From the NCBI GenBank assembly GCA_021776785.1, contig JAJFFF010000011.1:1-64000 (forward strand): a stretch of 64,000 nucleotides of DNA, written 5' to 3'. The position numbers were made by a program, and so were the translations under genes. The notes below the pieces were generated by a model, which saw only the letters and a list, made by a program, of their open reading frames with translations, made no database searches and had not been told where the DNA came from. The DNA comes from Planctomycetota bacterium. Lineage in GTDB: Bacteria > Planctomycetota > PLA2. Below are positions 62,001-64,000 of the stretch, in pieces. How positions within the stretch are numbered: the first letter of the stretch is position 1; each line of letters starts with the position of its first letter.

Positions 62001-62733
62001 GGATGCGGCATGCCCGCTGTTGATCGTCGGCATCGATCCGATGGTCGATTTACAAGCCGGCGCGAGTTTTCTCGAAGGAGGAACCGCCGTCACGGTTGCG
62101 TTCACCCAAGACATCAACGGCGCCACCGCGAACAGCTCGTCTCTCGCGTTCGACGCAGACGGCGTTCCGGTACCCGGCGCCTATGCGACGAACGGACGTC
62201 ATGTGACGTTCACGCCGACGGCCGATTGGCCGGCCGGCGCACGCGTACGGCTCACCGGTCGGACCTCGCTCCGTTCCACGCTGAACCAAGCGTTGGACTT
62301 CCAGCATGTTCGTTGGTTTGCCACCGCCCCGGCGACGACAACCGCCGAAACCGAGCCGAACGATAGCTCGGCAACGGCAACCGCGCTCCCGAACGACGCA
62401 GTCGTCCGGGCTTCCGGATCTCTCACATCAGGCGTCGACAGCGATTTCTTCTCGTTCTCCGGCGTGGCCGGCGAGCGGACGCAAGTGGCGCTGTTCGGCC
62501 ACCGGTTAGCGCAGCTCGTGGGCGCGATTCCGGCCGACATTGACTTCCGGATCCAATTGATCGCCAGCGACGGCGTGACCGTGTTGTTCGACAACGACGC
62601 CGCCCTCCCGCAGGGCGACCCGTTCATCGACTTCACGCTCCCGTCGACCGGCACGTACTACGTGCGGGTGCTGGACTCCGACCAACTCGGTACCGGACCG
62701 ATTGGATACATACTCGAAATGTGGCGGAACTAA
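59038..62733 (+). CDS. Large surface lipoprotein with beta-helix and PPC domains
   Basis: The protein is about 1231 residues. GGAGG (59029-59033) favours the second ATG, 59038, over 59035. MRNLLLGAILCFGVACSG is a lipoprotein signal (VAC). After a fibronectin-like start (RYRVYLSATSGGHNFASPVA), residues ~155-930 look like a right-handed parallel beta-helix (NIQSAIDAIPAEGGLVLIAG, then DFRVANGTWSLLFARNQVFA). Next come a Big_5-like domain (VTVAFTQDINGATANSSSLA) and a C-terminal PPC domain (ETEPNDSSATATALPND, then GTYYVRVLDSDQLGTGP). A polysaccharide- or surface-binding role is likely, but catalytic residues were not identified. Confidence 0.85.
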   Translation: MRNLLLGAILCFGVACSGSSSDAQVGSGVAVNQAPRLGCVKGVSTAGGARILVCWGEAQDDADAPSAVRYRVYLSATSGGHNFASPVATSSPGANCMQLSSANSSLIAVGAEVFVVVRAVDSAGLENENTVECACTCVDPQNVAYVHNTKSVGVLGDSTNPFPNIQSAIDAIPAEGGLVLIAGGTYSELAAATDRGDLISTIGIYGSFSATDFTAGATAQTLLGGVDFDANPTILDGNGLDPAPAIGHLDIQNNHRRTYVGSIAFRDNERQTLLGGIGVNLVVCCCSFVDSDPSITDTDSPLHGIFLSDDGVRDGTEMPLVAGNGVLANRFSLVGSFFDEFRDDGSENLSTGCVHLEDTFDLIEIGGCRAEDSFAFVTALVDAAPGSAFTVRFECNDAARINFGPSFSGDFNSGPLLVEDQTDGLAMVAGVVAGSVNIHILRNRVAGADRGLEIRGFGNHGTSHTLRSEGNFLAAVDSRGVSWNPFFNNEDDSDVLSATTLNYSSTRDTFGGMNSEGFEVRSLTPPAGATVTVTVRELALIQGDSEAVEVGQLFSQIDDTPFSQDGTNQTFTFEMCSVFSVDGFVRVSQSAYRGGSTILSATDNACDGLTDEFLDLNLGPLYTNVTSLPNDATLEERITVTDNVARNSDESSNEFCRLRLNVHSPMSHVTVSRNDARRTDELLDADYTFGTAPNINFTNYVEGNFLRSSDDDGCVDIFFASEEEGERGAGDAFVRICNNDFHSGRDNIEIRDDFETGPSIRGYAVIAYNTIKGPTEGDGTDFRVANGTWSLLFARNQVFAGGDDDEPALNIAVDGQTSMGLDAMVRNNLAAFSGDGFGHNGSGMPVGQFVNNTVAFVGHGPSDMILGTRTSVTVAESREMGIHSPNYIHNCISHGNIAFDINPTSIATYSILEEPFSSAGMGSILGNPLFTLNGDITTPLGFVALRADSPTFNAGDPSSEFNDPNGTRNDMGAFGGPGAGTLGPLATTDAACPLLIVGIDPMVDLQAGASFLEGGTAVTVAFTQDINGATANSSSLAFDADGVPVPGAYATNGRHVTFTPTADWPAGARVRLTGRTSLRSTLNQALDFQHVRWFATAPATTTAETEPNDSSATATALPNDAVVRASGSLTSGVDSDFFSFSGVAGERTQVALFGHRLAQLVGAIPADIDFRIQLIASDGVTVLFDNDAALPQGDPFIDFTLPSTGTYYVRVLDSDQLGTGPIGYILEMWRN

Positions 62734-62734
62734 C

Positions 62735-63676
62735 GTGTCTCGCCAAATGGTTTACATCGCAGCAGCGGTCGCCCTCTCGGGGGCGGCCCTGCTCGTCGCG
62801 GCGCATTGGGACTCCGGTCCCAATGCGGACCGTCTCGCGGACCGGAATGCGACCCGCAAAGCCGGCAAGCCGCTTGCAAAAACGCAGGCTCAACAGAACA
62901 AAACGGAACGGGCAACCCGGACGCCGACACGAACCAAAAAACAAGCGCCGGAAACGAGCGTGGATACGGCTGTCGAACGCACAACGTTCGACGCAGCGTT
63001 TGAAGGCGCGCACAAGTGGCTCCGAACTCGCCAAGAAGCGCGCGACAGCGACGACGAAACGGCGGAAAAACAAGCGCGCGCCGATTGGGAATCGAAGCGT
63101 CGATCGTTGCGGCACGTCCGCCACGACGGCGCGGCGGCCCAGCGCTTTCTCACATGGCTCGGCCAGCTCGAGGATGATCGCACCGCACTCTATCTGGCGC
63201 GCGAACTGTCGTTTGTGTTCACGCCGGGGTTTGAAGATCATCTCCTCAAGCGAGTGCTCGGCGACGGACCGGAGTTGGAGCGACGCGCCGCCGTCGTGGG
63301 ACTTCGCGGACGGGGCGTTCGCGCGGCCACAGCGGTCGCAAGCGTGGCGCGCGACGCGGTCGAGTTGAACTTGCGTGCGGATGCAACGGCGGAGCTTGGG
63401 ATCTACATCCCGGACCCGCACGTGATCCGCCAGAGTGCACGCTTGACCGAAATCGCGGCCCAAAATCTCGCGCACGAGGGCGCCATCGTCCGGCGTTCGG
63501 CGCTCCAAGCGCTCCTCGCCGCAAGAAGGCCGCTGGACAAGGATCAACAGGCAGCGGCCAAAAAGCTGCTCCGAGATCCCGACGAAGAGCTTCACAGCCT
63601 CGCACGGACACTGCTCAAGCGAAACGGCGTGAGTGTGCCGACCACGTGGAGCAAGACGGGAACGAGAACGCAATAA
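62735..63676 (+). CDS. Exported or anchored HEAT-repeat protein
   Basis: The protein is about 313 residues from GTG 62735, 1 nt after the upstream stop (ATG 62747 is an alternative). An N-terminal hydrophobic segment (VYIAAAVALSGAALLVAA) is a signal or anchor. A Lys/Thr-rich linker precedes helical repeats (ERRAAVVGLRGRGVRAATAV, VIRQSARLTEIAAQNLAHEG, AIVRRSALQALLAARRPLDK) of HEAT/PBS-lyase type. It probably binds other proteins outside the cytoplasm. Tight spacing to the big lipoprotein gene indicates an operon. Two hairpins follow its stop. Confidence 0.75.
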   Translation: MSRQMVYIAAAVALSGAALLVAAHWDSGPNADRLADRNATRKAGKPLAKTQAQQNKTERATRTPTRTKKQAPETSVDTAVERTTFDAAFEGAHKWLRTRQEARDSDDETAEKQARADWESKRRSLRHVRHDGAAAQRFLTWLGQLEDDRTALYLARELSFVFTPGFEDHLLKRVLGDGPELERRAAVVGLRGRGVRAATAVASVARDAVELNLRADATAELGIYIPDPHVIRQSARLTEIAAQNLAHEGAIVRRSALQALLAARRPLDKDQQAAAKKLLRDPDEELHSLARTLLKRNGVSVPTTWSKTGTRTQ

Positions 63677-63680
63677 GACG

Positions 63681-63749
63681 CTCGCCGCAGCGGCGAGATC
63701 GCGGCAAGTTGGTGGGGAGCACGGGCAAGAGAACGTGCTCCCCACCAAC
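63681..63749. terminator. Two hairpins between convergent genes
   Basis: The first hairpin is CTCGCCG (63681-63687) with CGGCGAG (63691-63697) around CAG. The second is a perfect 16-bp inverted repeat, GTTGGTGGGGAGCACG (63708-63723) and CGTGCTCCCCACCAAC (63734-63749), with a 10-base loop. No U-tract follows on either strand. They lie between a plus-strand HEAT gene and the minus-strand membrane genes, so a bidirectional terminator function is likely. Confidence 0.6.
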
Positions 63750-63767
63750 GGACGCGGGCACGGTCGG

Positions 63768-63893
63768 CTACCCGCCGGTCAACTGCATGATGATGCTGGT
63801 CAGGGGCGCCCAGAGCGCGTGGTCGATCATGTGGTTCATCCAAAACATGCAAGCCACAAAGATCACCGTGAGCGTGCCGTAATACTTAGTCAT
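63768..63893 (-). CDS. Small membrane protein, 41 residues
   Basis: This short gene reads MTKYYGTLTVIFVACMFWMN and then ALWAPLTSIIMQLTGG, one or two membrane segments joined by a HMIDHALW stretch. Its ATG overlaps the TGA of the upstream gene (ATGA), which supports translation by coupling. It is too small for family assignment. The tight coupling suggests a subunit or assembly factor for the protein encoded upstream, which runs off the window. Confidence 0.6.
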   Translation of the reverse strand: MTKYYGTLTVIFVACMFWMNHMIDHALWAPLTSIIMQLTGG

Positions 63894-64000
63894 CCACTCG
63901 TCGCCGACAGCAAGAAGCGGCGACCCCGCTCAAAACGCCCGCAAAGAACCGGCGTGCCAAAAATCACGGCCACGCCGAGCGCCAGACAAAGCGGCCACCA
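63890..64000 (-). CDS. C-terminus of a membrane protein (partial)
   Basis: The window's right edge cuts this minus-strand gene, and only the last 36 residues are visible (WWPLCLALGVAVIFGTPVLC, then GRFERGRRFLLSATSG). One hydrophobic helix is followed by a basic tail. The frame is open to the edge and ends at TGA 63890-63892, overlapping the next gene's start. Identity is not determinable. Confidence 0.6.
   Translation of the reverse strand, partial: WWPLCLALGVAVIFGTPVLCGRFERGRRFLLSATSG

Noticed and set aside
1..64000. CRISPR array, tRNA, rRNA, insertion sequence or prophage
   Set aside because: No regularly spaced repeats, no cloverleaf-like sequences, no transposase or integrase motifs and no phage structural genes were seen.

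Overview
The window is GC-rich, gene-dense bacterial DNA. Its gene families point to a planctomycete: a Planctomycete-type cytochrome (PSCyt1) protein, a DUF1549/DUF1553 protein and a DUF1501 protein in one operon, ECF sigma factors of the TIGR02999 type beside large Ser/Thr kinases carrying WD40 or TPR repeats, and many short secreted HEAT-repeat or lipoprotein genes. No rRNA, tRNA, CRISPR array, insertion sequence or phage module was recognised. Species-level placement cannot be made from the sequence alone.

Layout. 0-9 kb: a TetR regulator beside an exported haloalkane-dehalogenase-like enzyme, a methyltransferase, a spondin-domain lipoprotein, a GNAT acetyltransferase, msrA, and a two-gene coiled-coil plus actin-like ATPase pair. 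9-21 kb: an outer-membrane barrel, lipoproteins, an ECF sigma plus giant kinase/AAA/TPR operon, a broken methyltransferase, and an operon of a membrane-spanning ECF sigma fusion followed by an apparent selenoprotein. 21-29 kb: an FkbM methyltransferase, the DUF1549/DUF1501/PSCyt1 operon and a tungstate-type ABC transporter (tupABC). 29-38 kb: a small zinc protein, a SnoaL-like protein, a second ECF sigma plus kinase/WD40 pair, and the RNA-repair locus rtcR / rtcB-rtcA. 38-51 kb: a hybrid histidine kinase, another lipoprotein, an ECF sigma with its membrane partner, a TPP enzyme plus aldehyde dehydrogenase operon, a second FkbM methyltransferase, an M48 protease and another ECF sigma. 51-64 kb: a third large kinase with beta-propeller-like repeats, a thioredoxin-like protein, a second M48 protease, a GNAT, a carbamoyltransferase, an aminoglycoside-phosphotransferase-like kinase, a 1.2-kaa surface lipoprotein, a HEAT protein and the end of a membrane-protein operon.

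The strongest unusual signal is at 16948-17958 (minus). An 83-codon signal-peptide/thioredoxin-like start and a 252-codon continuation lie in the same frame, separated only by one TGA (17707-17709). That TGA is followed at once by a two-tier hairpin whose apical loop begins with G 25 nt downstream, which is the geometry of a bacterial SECIS element. The gene is 4 nt behind an ECF sigma factor fused to a transmembrane segment and an extracytoplasmic domain, so a regulated extracytoplasmic selenoprotein is a reasonable reading. Other points of note are a divergent actin (phosphate-2 Asp replaced by Ser) paired with a coiled-coil protein, an exported dehalogenase with Gln at the halide-binding Asn position and a DUF1330 tail, a shared operator-like motif at the TetR locus, a terminator hairpin inside the leader of the outer-membrane gene, and a decayed methyltransferase with compensating frameshifts.
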